From assembly GCF_016767715.1 (NCBI RefSeq), contig NZ_CP050145.1, positions 3,534,001 through 3,598,000 of the forward strand: a stretch of 64,000 nt of DNA, read 5' to 3'. The stretch comes from Mycobacteroides chelonae. GTDB lineage: Bacteria; Actinomycetota; Actinomycetes; Mycobacteriales; Mycobacteriaceae. The translations under genes were made by a program, and so were the position numbers. A model generated the notes under the pieces. The model had not been told where the DNA came from. It searched no databases and was given only the letters and a program-made list of their open reading frames with translations. This document shows positions 28,169-36,414 of this stretch, piece by piece (positions within the stretch are counted from its first letter, which is position 1; each line of letters starts with the position of its first letter).

Positions 28169-28888
28169 TTACCTCGGCTTCAGCTGACACCGAATCCACT
28201 GTTTGGCCGCATACCAAGCCGACGAGGACGGGTCGATCAGATCGAAGTGGTCCAGTTCGGAGAATTCGAAATAGTCAGCGGGAGTCTCCAGTGCTCTCGC
28301 AGCGGAGACGTAGTGCTGGGAGTGTTCGACGGGGATATTGATGTCACGCACGCCATGTACGAGGACATGATGCCGCCGGTGCCCAAGCTTGCGAACCGGC
28401 GATGCCGACGCAACCTCATTCGGCGAAATTCCCACGGCCCCAAGAAATTCTGCCGCAGCACCATCACCGAGATTCTCCCGCAATGCGCGGTCGATGTCGC
28501 TAACAGGAGCCAACGCGACGGCGAAGTCGGCCGATCCGGCAGCAAGGGCAAGAAGAGCGAGATGTCCGCCGGCGGAGTGTCCCACCACAAATGATTGCGT
28601 GAGATCTGGATTGGCGCGTCTGGCCGCTTCGGCCGCCGCGGTGACATCGTCAAATGTTTGTGGCCACCCTCCGCCACCGCCGACCCTGCGGTACTCGATA
28701 TTCGCGACGAGAAAGCCCTCGGCGCACAGGTCTTCGGCTATCGGTGCGGTGAGTTCAGCACCCAGCGCTTCTCGCCAGAAACCGCCATGGATAACAAAAA
28801 GCAGGCCCAGAGCAGGCGCGGCCGGCTCAAGAATGTCGACGTATTGACTCGGGTGATCTCCGTAGACCAGTCGCCTCTTTTGTGGCAT
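28169..28888 (-). CDS. Alpha/beta hydrolase, kynurenine formamidase-like esterase
   Basis: The 239-residue protein has an oxyanion motif HGGFW, the nucleophile elbow GHSAGG and a late catalytic His in ELDHFDLI, with an Asp before it (HGVRDINIP). This arrangement fits the small esterase/kynurenine-formamidase-like families. It has no signal peptide. Activity against N-formylkynurenine is possible but not shown by sequence. It is divergent from the SDR remnant. Confidence 0.8.
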   Translation of the reverse strand: MPQKRRLVYGDHPSQYVDILEPAAPALGLLFVIHGGFWREALGAELTAPIAEDLCAEGFLVANIEYRRVGGGGGWPQTFDDVTAAAEAARRANPDLTQSFVVGHSAGGHLALLALAAGSADFAVALAPVSDIDRALRENLGDGAAAEFLGAVGISPNEVASASPVRKLGHRRHHVLVHGVRDINIPVEHSQHYVSAARALETPADYFEFSELDHFDLIDPSSSAWYAAKQWIRCQLKPR

Positions 28889-28974
28889 CGCTTCCCTTCC
28901 GAATCAGGTTCACACGTACAAGCATTGAACAGAGTCACGGGGCCTAAACCAAGCGTGCACCACCAAAGTGATAG

Positions 28975-28990
28975 TAGACCAATTGGTATA
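28975..28990. promoter_or_regulatory. Orphan TetR-type operator
   Basis: TAGACCAATTGGTATA is a 16-nt palindrome with one mismatch, in the gap between the esterase and the SDR remnant. Its form fits many TetR-family sites, but no tetR gene is adjacent. It probably once controlled the now-broken dehydrogenase gene. Confidence 0.55.
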
Positions 28991-29050
28991 GCCCGCTTCA
29001 GGTGGGACCGCGTATCTCCGCTCAACCCAACGCGGCGAGATGAGAAACAG

Positions 29051-29145
29051 ATGCCTTCTGTATTGGTTACCGGTGCGGACGTGGGATCGGACTAGCGATC
29101 ACTGAGCACACGAGCAGCCAGGGCTGGGATGTCTGTGCCACAGCC
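29051..29145 (+). pseudogene. SDR fragment with frameshift
   Basis: From ATG 29051 the frame reads MPSVLVTGAD, the start of an SDR Rossmann motif, and then stops at TAG (29094). In the next frame the sequence continues as GIGLAITEHTSSQGWDVCATA, exactly what an SDR would give after VTGA. A frameshift between GAD and GIG therefore broke the gene, and similarity ends near 29145. The rest of the gap to 29555 holds no convincing gene. Confidence 0.6.
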
Positions 29146-29555
29146 GGCGCCTTCGCAAGCTTCTGCCCAGCACCCACAGCGGTCCGCAGCTTGTTCAAGA
29201 ACGGCTTGTCGCAATGGACTGGACCAGTGAGCCACTGTCGCGTCGAAAACGTCACGCGCAAAGCTTGCAAGCTCCCCATGATGTTTGGGGTTCGCGGCGA
29301 ATCGCGGTCAGCCACTTCCGTCTTCGTGCGGCTTCAATTTGAGGACCGCCACCATCATTCCCGACCTACGTATAAACTCCTATCCACGCCACCGCAGAGG
29401 CATCCACGGCACGAGACCTGGACATCGGATGGCGCAGTCACTGCGCCACCGAGGAAGGCGCCTGCACCCCGCAGGCGTCGGGTTTCTTGCGGTTGGCCTG
29501 CCGTAAGGTCACCTCTGCGGCTAAACCCCAAGAACCACAATAGGAGACACGCACG
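29146..29555. other. Intergenic region before the trehalase gene
   Basis: About 410 nt without a supported gene. Its left end may contain further decayed dehydrogenase sequence. The right end should hold the promoter of the trehalase gene. AGGAGA at 29543 precedes the TTG start at 29556. Confidence 0.3.
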
Positions 29556-31226
29556 TTGAATCGACTGCAGGCCGCACCAGCCAGGTTGACTAACCCGAAA
29601 TCTGCACCACTGCTTCGCAAAACCCTTGCAATAGTCACCGCCTGCATGACCATCACGAGCTGTGTCTCGCAGACAGAAAGCGACCACCGGGCCGATACAC
29701 AGCCGGCGCGGCCGACCGCGAATACGGCGCTGCCGCAGCCACCAAACCAACTCTATGGCGATCTCTTCGTTGCGGTGCAGAGCGCACAGCTTTACCCCGA
29801 TCAAAAGACTTTTGTCGATTCAACGTTAGATACGGACCCGGCCTCAATCGTTCAGCTATACCGGCAACAAAGAGCAGAACCGGGTTTTTCCCTCAAGGCG
29901 TTCACCGAACAGCACTTCACACCACCTGCCGCTGAGCACATCACGCCACCGCCAAACCAGACACTGCGCGAACACATCGACTGGCTGTGGCCCAGGCTCA
30001 CACGAGCGAGCGTCACTGTGCCGCCGAACAGTTCGTTGATCGCGCTACCCAAACCGTATGTAGTGCCGGGCGGACGGTTCCAGGAGGGCTATTACTGGGA
30101 CACGTACTCCACCATGCTCGGCCTGCAGGTGTCCGGACGTGAGGACCTCGTCGATGACATGCTCGACAACTTCGCGCACCTCATCAACACGATAGGTCAT
30201 GTGCCAAACGGCAATCGCACGTATTACGCGAGCCGCTCCCAACCGCCCTTCTTCGCGAACATGGTGGACCTCGCCGCGCAGGCGGAAGGCGATGGCATTT
30301 ATCGAAAGTACCTGCCAGCGCTGCGCAAAGAGCACGAGTACTGGATGCAGGGCGAGCACGAAACTCCGCCAGGCACCGCGGCACGCCATGTGGTTACCAT
30401 GCCCGACGGCACGGTCCTCAACCGCTACTGGGACGCCAGCGACACCAGACGTGATGAGTCATATCTCGAAGACACCAAGACCGCCGAGGAAGCACCTGGC
30501 CGTCCTGCAAACGAAGTATGGCGCGACCTACGGGCCGGCGCCGAGAGCGGCTGGGACTACAGCTCACGCTGGCTCGGCGATGGCAAGACGCTCGCGAGCA
30601 TCCGAACTACCGCGATCGTGCCAATCGACCTGAACAGCTTGATGTTCCAACTTGAGACAACAATCGCCAAAGGCTGCACCATCACGGGCGATGCCTCGTG
30701 CACTGCCGACTTCTCGACTCGCGCCCAGCAGCGCGCCAGTGCAGTCAACCGCTACCTTTGGAACGAACACGGTTACTACGGCGACTACGACTGGCAGCTG
30801 CGTCAGCCCCGTGATGCGATCACCGCGGCCTCCCTATATCCGTTGTTCACCGGCGTTGCGTCACCCGAGCGCGCCAAGATGACAGCCATCGCAACGCGCA
30901 ACACGCTGCTGCAACCCGGCGGTCTGCTAACGACCACCACGACCACCGGCCAACAGTGGGACGCACCCAACGGTTGGGCGCCGCTGCAATGGATCGCGGT
31001 CGATGGCTTGCGCCGCTATGGAGAGCCCGCGCTTGCCAAAGAAATCGGCGTCCGCTTCCTCGACACCGTGAAACACGTCTATTCCACAGAAGATAAGCTG
31101 GTCGAGAAGTACGTGGTCGAGGGCGGCAGCGCGCGGGTTGGAGGCGGCGGCGAGTACCCGCTGCAAGACGGCTTCGGCTGGACCAATGGCGTCACACTGA
31201 AACTGCTTGACCTCTACGGCATGTGA
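29556..31226 (+). CDS. Exported trehalase, glycoside hydrolase family 37
   Basis: The 556-residue protein hydrolyses trehalose to two glucose molecules. It carries the two GH37 signatures: [15 protein letters not shown] (from about residue 170) and [14 protein letters not shown] (about 466). A lipobox ITSC with Cys36 ends the signal sequence, so it is likely an exported lipoprotein. The start is TTG 29556, with AGGAGA 8 nt upstream. It stands alone. Exported trehalase would act on host or envelope-derived trehalose. Confidence 0.9.
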   Translation: MNRLQAAPARLTNPKSAPLLRKTLAIVTACMTITSCVSQTESDHRADTQPARPTANTALPQPPNQLYGDLFVAVQSAQLYPDQKTFVDSTLDTDPASIVQLYRQQRAEPGFSLKAFTEQHFTPPAAEHITPPPNQTLREHIDWLWPRLTRASVTVPPNSSLIALPKPYVVPGGRFQEGYYWDTYSTMLGLQVSGREDLVDDMLDNFAHLINTIGHVPNGNRTYYASRSQPPFFANMVDLAAQAEGDGIYRKYLPALRKEHEYWMQGEHETPPGTAARHVVTMPDGTVLNRYWDASDTRRDESYLEDTKTAEEAPGRPANEVWRDLRAGAESGWDYSSRWLGDGKTLASIRTTAIVPIDLNSLMFQLETTIAKGCTITGDASCTADFSTRAQQRASAVNRYLWNEHGYYGDYDWQLRQPRDAITAASLYPLFTGVASPERAKMTAIATRNTLLQPGGLLTTTTTTGQQWDAPNGWAPLQWIAVDGLRRYGEPALAKEIGVRFLDTVKHVYSTEDKLVEKYVVEGGSARVGGGGEYPLQDGFGWTNGVTLKLLDLYGM

Positions 31227-31505
31227 GGCCGGTAGTTTCGCACCGCTAGCCCCGACTTGAGCCGGGTAGTCAGAATCTGCGCGCCTCCTCTACACCGAAG
31301 CCACCGGCGAGGTGGACGCCGCTACGGCTACTTCCTGTGCCACGCCCGTCAAGACGGCCTCTGCGATCTGCCATACCTGGCCGCTGAACAAGTCGACGAT
31401 GCCATCATCGACCACAACACCACTTTTTGCCGATCCCCCGCCTGCACAGCGGTCACACGACGCCAGACCAGCCACAACCGCGTTACCAGTCCCTACAAAA
31501 AACAC

Positions 31506-31532
31506 AAGAGCCCCGGCATTGCCGAGGCTCTT
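31506..31532 (-). terminator. Intrinsic terminator (minus strand)
   Basis: Arms AAGAGCC and GGCTCTT, with an inner CGGC/GCCG stem and ATT loop, are followed on the minus strand by GTGTTTTTTG. It lies about 70 nt beyond the tRNA-Ala 3' fragment at 31603-31630, so it is probably the original terminator of that tRNA before the island was inserted. Confidence 0.75.
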
Positions 31533-31602
31533 AGCGTTGGTTCTCCCAGAGCGGACCGACTCGCCCTGACCGTGACGGTCAGGGGTTCGCGTAGGCCCGT
31601 TA

Positions 31603-31630
31603 TGGTCGAGCTAAGGGGACTCGAACCCCT
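31603..31630. repeat. Left attachment-like repeat of the tRNA-Ala island
   Basis: The 28 nt from TGGT to CCCCT repeat the T-arm, acceptor stem and CCA of tRNA-Ala(GGC) at 43237-43264 with one mismatch (at 31607/43241). The orientation is the same. The 5' part of the tRNA is absent here, so this is an att-like remnant left by site-specific integration and not a tRNA gene. Confidence 0.8.
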
Positions 31631-31746
31631 TGACTTGAGAGCATATACGCAGGTCATTTCCCGGACAGATTCGGACCTGTTGAGACTTGATGCGGCCTGC
31701 AGGAACCCGACGGTTGTTGAAAGATTCAACACACCAATCTGAGCAT
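31631..31746. other. Left end of the island, no gene seen
   Basis: Between the att-like repeat and the first pseudogene there is no supported feature. The stretch from 31227 to 31505 before it is also empty of convincing genes. Confidence 0.3.
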
Positions 31747-32080
31747 TCACCGATAGCGACGTCGGTACGGACTCTCGTAGAAACCGTCCGGCCGGTCGAC
31801 ATGGAACATGCTCGGAGCTAACCAGAGGGCCATCGTCACACTCAACATTTCGTTGTCACTGAGCACGTCGATCTGGACCACCCTACGTCCGCATCCACGC
31901 GATCTGATAGCCGCGCATCCACTCCTCGATGCGGAGCCCCTCCGCGCGCACCGAGATGATGCATCTCCCGATGGCCCCGCCAACGCTCTCCAGCAGCGCC
32001 CGGCGCATGTTGACGTACACCTGGCAATAGACCCGCTTGAGTGTTGGGAACCTCGAGTGGCTGGCCCATCGATCGAACAC
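31747..32080 (-). pseudogene. Frameshifted hypothetical gene
   Basis: Minus-strand reading from 32080 gives RVYCQVYVNMRRALLESVGG and IEEWMRGYQIAWMRT before a stop. In another frame the sequence continues VVQIDVLSDNEMLSVTMALW down to a stop at 31747. The two parts join naturally across a frameshift near 31885, so this is probably a decayed gene. I do not recognise the family. Confidence 0.5.
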
Positions 32081-32151
32081 GTGTGTTCGATGTTAAGGGT
32101 GTGTCCCCGCTCGCGGAACCCCGCAGTGGGGCTCCGTTGCGGGCGGCGTAA

Positions 32152-32736
32152 TCAGGATCGATCCGAGTCGTCCGGTGATTCGCTGAGTCCGAGCTGCTTC
32201 CTTTTCTGCTCAAGGTCGAGACTGGCCCGCTCAAGCTCGAGACTGGCCCGCTGAAGGTCGAGCTCAGCTTTGGCCATTTCGATATCCATGATCCGGGCCT
32301 TCGCCTGCCTTTCGTCGATTGCCATTTCAGCTTCGTGGGTCGCTAGGCGTTCAGCTGTGAGTTCAGCGATCATGCGCGACCTCTCCAAGGCGTGTCGATC
32401 CGATTGCCCGGCCGAGTACTTGTTGAGGGCGTATGCGAAGCCCCCTAACGTGGGGCCTCCCAGCGCCAGGTAGGTACGCCCATCAAACTGGCCTGTGAAA
32501 GCGGAAATTACGCCCGCCCCGACACCGAATGCCAACGCACAGAATGCGACAAGGAAGCAACAGAATGCGAGCCACCGGGTGTACTTAGAATGGCGAGCGG
32601 CCAGATCAGCGAGCATCTCGTAGGAACCGATGCCAACGATCGAGCCGAGAACGCCACTGCTAAAAACAAAGGCCACCAGCGCCGCCAATTCGGAGCCCTT
32701 GTCGGCCTGATCGGCCGCGAAAATCAGAGTGGTCAT
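32152..32736 (-). CDS. Membrane protein with C-terminal coiled coil
   Basis: The 194-residue protein has about three hydrophobic segments in residues 1-100 (ALVAFVFSSGVLGSIVGIG, FCCFLVAFCALAFGVGAGVI, an Ala/Gly-rich third) followed by a long charged helix (about 115-185) with many E/K/R and heptad repeats. It follows the lipoprotein gene by 8 nt, so it is the last gene of the six-gene operon. Function is unknown; it may protect against or help transport the secreted effector. Confidence 0.7.
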   Translation of the reverse strand: MTTLIFAADQADKGSELAALVAFVFSSGVLGSIVGIGSYEMLADLAARHSKYTRWLAFCCFLVAFCALAFGVGAGVISAFTGQFDGRTYLALGGPTLGGFAYALNKYSAGQSDRHALERSRMIAELTAERLATHEAEMAIDERQAKARIMDIEMAKAELDLQRASLELERASLDLEQKRKQLGLSESPDDSDRS

Positions 32737-32744
32737 GTATCGAT

Positions 32745-33293
32745 TTACGCCTTACTGGATTGGCAGTCGGGCACCGTGTGATTATTGGCGATGTCACTCA
32801 CGAGCCAGTCGTTGCCCTTATGCAGGGTGAATGTGACTTCTGATGCGCCTGGAACCGCGTGGTCGTTGGTGTGGGGATACTCGCTACGCGCGGTGAAGTC
32901 GTATGTGTAGCAAGCAAGTACCGTCGCATCAGAACCGTTGAGATCCGTAATTGAGGTGTTCGCGAGATTCACATTGTTGGTCTCGCCGAGCGCTACCCCA
33001 TCGGGTCCGAGCACTTCGCCAATGCCTTGTGCGCGGTGCTTGACGTCGGCCGTTGCTCCCGGCGCTAACACCGCCTTGAATTTGGCCATATCGGAATCCG
33101 GTCCCGGCGGGGATTGTGGGTCCCCTTGGCCGTAGTACCTGTAGTCCATGATCGTTGGCCACAGGACCTTGGTGAATCGTGCGCTCAGCGCCGGATCACT
33201 GATCGCGGTGGTTGTGGCGACAGGTTTGGTTTCCGTCGCCGTTGGTGTACAGGCCACTGCCAGGGCGGCCAGCACGACGATCGCTCGTTTCAT
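32745..33293 (-). CDS. Putative lipoprotein, candidate immunity protein
   Basis: The 182-residue protein has a lipoprotein signal (AALAVACTP, with lipobox cysteine near residue 15) and a soluble domain ending in FTLHKGNDWLVSDIANNH, similar to nuclear transport factor 2-like lipoprotein folds. Its ATG overlaps the stop of the NlpC/P60 effector gene by 4 nt. Its place directly behind a predicted peptidoglycan hydrolase and its location in the envelope fit an immunity factor, but this is inference. Confidence 0.65.
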   Translation of the reverse strand: MKRAIVVLAALAVACTPTATETKPVATTTAISDPALSARFTKVLWPTIMDYRYYGQGDPQSPPGPDSDMAKFKAVLAPGATADVKHRAQGIGEVLGPDGVALGETNNVNLANTSITDLNGSDATVLACYTYDFTARSEYPHTNDHAVPGASEVTFTLHKGNDWLVSDIANNHTVPDCQSSKA

Positions 33294-34651
33294 GATCCCG
33301 GTATCCGCAGAATGTCGGCGTCACCGTGGCCCTTCACAGCATCCACCCGTACCGCGTCGCCCGATTGTGGCGCGTTGATCATGAACCCGTTGCCGATGTA
33401 GATGCCCGTGTGCGTCGTGTCCCAGTTGGCCGCCCAAGGCTGAGAGCCTCCGAATATCAGAATGTTGCCAGCCTGGGTGTTGTCGTTGCCGACACTCGCG
33501 CCGGGGACCAATGGTGCCACGCGCTCCAGCCTTCCACCCCGGTCAATGGTGTTGGTGCCCTGGTCAACGTCTATGCCTGCACCCTGCTCCAGCGAGTAGC
33601 GGACCAGGCCGCCGCAGTCGTAGCCGGTTCGCAGGTTGTCCTGGTACTTGTGGGCACCGCCGCCGAGAGGGTCCTCACCGGGAGTGCCCGGTGGAGGGTC
33701 GCCGTGCAGTGTGCCGACAGATGGGCCGTCTTTGTCCCGGTTGCCACCCCATGCGTAGGTCGTGTTCTGTTGCCCGGCAGCGTGTGCAATGGTGTCAATG
33801 TTCTTGTCGCCCGTGGGAGTTCGCGGATCGGGCAGCGGATCGCCTGGTTTGAAGTTGGCCAGCCGTTGCCGCCATTCGTTCGCCGACAGCCCTGCAAGGA
33901 GCGGCGAAGGCCGGGGATTGTTGTGCAGGAAGTCTTTGCCGTTTTCCGGCCCCGTGTGCCGTGCGTTCGCTTCCGTGAGGCTCGGCAGGGTTCCGTCCTT
34001 GGCGGGCAACGGAAGCTGATCGGCGGGCGTGAGTGCACCCGCAGCGATCGTCGGGTCAGGCTTGCGCGGATCGTCCGGCTTCGGCTCCTGAGTAGGTGTC
34101 GGCGCGGGCTGCCCGAAGTGCGGCCCGTTCGCCGGCACCCCGCCCGGGGTGGTGATGGCCGCGAGCGCGTCGGCGATCTCTCGGTCTACGCCATCGGCCT
34201 TGTGCAGCAGCTCTTTCATCTCATCTTCGAGTTGTTGCCTGGCGAAGGCCTCATCGGCGCTCTTGGTGGTACCGCCGGTGTCGATGGAGCCGTCATTGTT
34301 GAGCTTCCAGTGCACCATCTGGCCGTCGTCGCCGAAGTGACCGTTGTTCTCGATCGTCGCCTTGAGGTAGCGGAACCGGCTCTTGATGCCCAAAACTTCG
34401 TCGTACAAAGGTCGCAGCTTGTCTGCGACAGCCTTGGCTTGGTGTCCTTGTGCATCGACGTCGACGCGTATCTTGCCGTGATATGCCCGCCATGCCTCAG
34501 CCGTGAGTCCGCCCCAGCTTTCGAGGTTGGCCTGCACGCCGTCGAGGGTGTCGCCGAGCTTGACGTGTGACGTGTGAATACCATCCATGGTCCCGATGAC
34601 GTTTTTGAGCCCTTCGGCGTCCCAGTGCTCAACACCGTCGCAGGTGGTCAC
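33290..34651 (-). CDS. WXG-like protein with C-terminal NlpC/P60 hydrolase
   Basis: The 453-residue protein has a helical N-terminal domain with a WGG turn (residues 46-48), as in ESX/WXG100-related proteins, a Pro-rich linker (about 185-270) and a C-terminal NlpC/P60 domain with catalytic Cys346 (YDCGGLVRYS) and His414 (TTHTGIYIGNG). NlpC/P60 enzymes cut peptidoglycan stem peptides. The start overlaps the stop of the upstream WXG-like gene and the end overlaps the lipoprotein start, each by 4 nt. The layout suggests an effector secreted by type VII secretion, possibly toxic to competitors. No core ESX apparatus genes are seen here. Confidence 0.85.
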   Translation of the reverse strand: MTTCDGVEHWDAEGLKNVIGTMDGIHTSHVKLGDTLDGVQANLESWGGLTAEAWRAYHGKIRVDVDAQGHQAKAVADKLRPLYDEVLGIKSRFRYLKATIENNGHFGDDGQMVHWKLNNDGSIDTGGTTKSADEAFARQQLEDEMKELLHKADGVDREIADALAAITTPGGVPANGPHFGQPAPTPTQEPKPDDPRKPDPTIAAGALTPADQLPLPAKDGTLPSLTEANARHTGPENGKDFLHNNPRPSPLLAGLSANEWRQRLANFKPGDPLPDPRTPTGDKNIDTIAHAAGQQNTTYAWGGNRDKDGPSVGTLHGDPPPGTPGEDPLGGGAHKYQDNLRTGYDCGGLVRYSLEQGAGIDVDQGTNTIDRGGRLERVAPLVPGASVGNDNTQAGNILIFGGSQPWAANWDTTHTGIYIGNGFMINAPQSGDAVRVDAVKGHGDADILRIPGS

Positions 34652-34941
34652 TTGAAGCCGTCCCGGTTCTGATCGTCCAGTTGGACAACCGACCCGCTGA
34701 ACTCCTGCGTCGCTACCCCGTGCTGGGTCAGCTGGTGGTGCAGCATGCGCATCTGGTCAACCAGCGCCTCGTGCGCCTTCGTCAAGGCCGCCTTGCTGGC
34801 TTCGAGCATCCCGAATCCAGTCGATGCGAGGGCGTCGTGGTGGCCGCTGTGCTCGGACTTGGATTGAGCTACTCCGTCCAATAGCAGATTCGCCTGCCGG
34901 ATCAACGTCTCGGGATGGACGCTAAGCGGTTCTTCAGGCAT
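34648..34941 (-). CDS. EspC/WXG100-like small protein
   Basis: The 97-residue helical protein resembles the DUF2580/EspC-like group of ESX-associated proteins: L-V-PETLIRQANLLLDGV at the start, paired helices and a Gly turn at GFG. It overlaps the effector gene by 4 nt, so it is probably its partner for folding or targeting. A typical YxxxD export motif is not obvious. Confidence 0.7.
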   Translation of the reverse strand: MPEEPLSVHPETLIRQANLLLDGVAQSKSEHSGHHDALASTGFGMLEASKAALTKAHEALVDQMRMLHHQLTQHGVATQEFSGSVVQLDDQNRDGFK

Positions 34942-35019
34942 AAGAGGCCCCCCTCTGATCGTGGATATCCGGAAAACTATACGTGTAGTTACCGGTCCCG
35001 GCCAGAGTCCAACCGTTTG

Positions 35020-35589
35020 CTACGCACGGAGATAGGGCAGGAAAGCATCCAGATGCGCACGTGCTGCGGCCAAGCAGTCGGGGAACTCACCGAACTTGCT
35101 AGAGGTGCTGTCGATCTTGACCCCGTAGACACCGAAAGGCGCCTCGACGTCGATGGCACATGTATCGGTGTTTCCCTCGAACAGGTGGAAGCTCCGCGCC
35201 CGCCGACCGTTGATTTCGAGTTCCGTCGAATCGGGGTATGCCTTCTTGTCCATGTCGAGTGTGTAGTTCGAGGCGGCGACCGTCACTCCGTAGTCTTTCT
35301 GCGCCAGGTAACCACAGGTGTTGTTCTCGATGTCCCCGTCGCTTGAGCGATTCGGCTTAGGCGGGCGTCGATCTAGTTTCTGCTGTGCGATGACACCCGC
35401 CGGGATCTGTGTGCACGGATCGAATGTGACCGTGGGGCGACCCTTAGCGTTGGTAGCAGCGGCGGACGTTGTGGTGGTTACGGCGCTCGTGGTGCTTGCG
35501 CTGGGCTGAATACCCGAGTGGCTGCACGAGACGAGCAAGGCGGCCGACACCGCCGCGACGGCCGGCCGCACGCATCGGCTAGTGGCCAT
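35020..35589 (-). CDS. DUF3558 lipoprotein
   Basis: The 189-residue protein has a lipoprotein signal (AVAAVSAALLVSCSHSG, lipobox Cys near 21), a Ser/Thr-rich spacer and a DUF3558 domain with FDPCTQIPAGVIAQ and CLAAARAHLDAFLPYL. ATG 35589 is chosen because the upstream frame has no homology; it overlaps the stop of the preceding gene by 11 nt. DUF3558 lipoproteins occur in many mycobacterial ESX-related loci; the role is unknown. Confidence 0.8.
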   Translation of the reverse strand: MATSRCVRPAVAAVSAALLVSCSHSGIQPSASTTSAVTTTTSAAATNAKGRPTVTFDPCTQIPAGVIAQQKLDRRPPKPNRSSDGDIENNTCGYLAQKDYGVTVAASNYTLDMDKKAYPDSTELEINGRRARSFHLFEGNTDTCAIDVEAPFGVYGVKIDSTSSKFGEFPDCLAAARAHLDAFLPYLRA

Positions 35590-35950
35590 CGCCCGGCTTG
35601 AAGTTGCGCGCGTTGTGTTCGTCTGTCTGCTGGTACGCCTTACGGGCTGCAATGAACAGCGACTTGAACTCCTCGACGCGATCGATGTGCGACTTGAAGG
35701 TGGCTGCCGCACTGTTCTGCGGAGCGCCCGCCTTGTCTTGGAACTCGCGCGCAAGCTGGGCGCCCGAGGGAAGGTGATCCTCCGAGAACCCCAGACGGTG
35801 ATAGCTCAGATTCGTTGCATCGCGGTGCAAATCGCGCAACGAATCAACGTAGGTATCGCAGGCCGTGATCAGCTGGTTGAAAGCCTCGTCATCCATGTGC
35901 AACACCAGCTGCCCAGCATTTGCGTTGCTGATCAGGTCTTCGATCGACAT
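35579..35950 (-). CDS. Small helical protein, possible ESX partner
   Basis: The 123-residue protein is mostly helical (EDLISNANAGQLVLHMDDEA, then SLRDLHRDATNLSYHRLGFS) with no signal peptide. GGAGGGG stands 4 nt before ATG 35950. It is the first gene of the minus-strand operon ending at 32152. It resembles helical pairing proteins seen with WXG-type effectors, though no exact family is recognised. Confidence 0.65.
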   Translation of the reverse strand: MSIEDLISNANAGQLVLHMDDEAFNQLITACDTYVDSLRDLHRDATNLSYHRLGFSEDHLPSGAQLAREFQDKAGAPQNSAAATFKSHIDRVEEFKSLFIAARKAYQQTDEHNARNFKPGDGH

Positions 35951-36177
35951 CGTTCCCCTCCGAATGGTGGCCGTGCGTGCGGCCGACGCGCCAATCGTAG
36001 GCCAGGAAACCCCGGCGAGCCGGGCGCTTGGCAAAGGAGATAGATCGGGTACCACGTAAGCCAGGGCCCGCAGGCACCCTGGACTCCGGCGTTACCACCC
36101 CCGACCTGCACGTGATCTTGCAATCTGCCGCTCAACTTCAACGGAGGGAGAAAACAACCATTAGCGTCGCCAGCCGA

Positions 36178-36327
36178 ATGCGCATCGTCGTAGCTGCCGC
36201 CGCACTAGTCCCAGCTGGCCTCGGTATCGGGTTCGCCGCGCCAGCCAGCGCTGGATGTGAGGCGTCCACCCGTCGATGTCAGCGAAAGTGGGTGTTGACC
36301 AGGTGTTTACCCGGGCCGTTGCACTGA
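36178..36327 (+). pseudogene. Remnant of a small secreted protein gene
   Basis: The frame begins with a signal-peptide-like MRIVVAAAALVPAGLGIG ending in APASAGC, typical of mycobacterial secreted proteins, then turns into an Arg/Cys-rich tail with no family likeness. GGAGGGAG lies about 26 nt upstream of this ATG. The coding sequence was probably cut at the junction with the Wadjet operon. The remaining 36056-36414 gap shows no gene and should hold the two divergent promoters. Confidence 0.4.
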
Positions 36328-36414
36328 CCCGAGGCGTTTTGTCGGTAGCACCAGGTAAACAGACTCTAGTAGTCCACAATTTGTGTCAGGGGGCTAGTTG
36401 AACATGGTGCGCGC

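Noticed and set aside
31290..31505. A 71-residue minus-strand frame (FSGQVWQIAEAVLTG)
   Set aside because: No ribosome-binding site or family match, and it would start right after a terminator.
31603..31630. A second tRNA-Ala gene
   Set aside because: Only the T-arm and acceptor 3' half are present; no D or anticodon arm can be formed.
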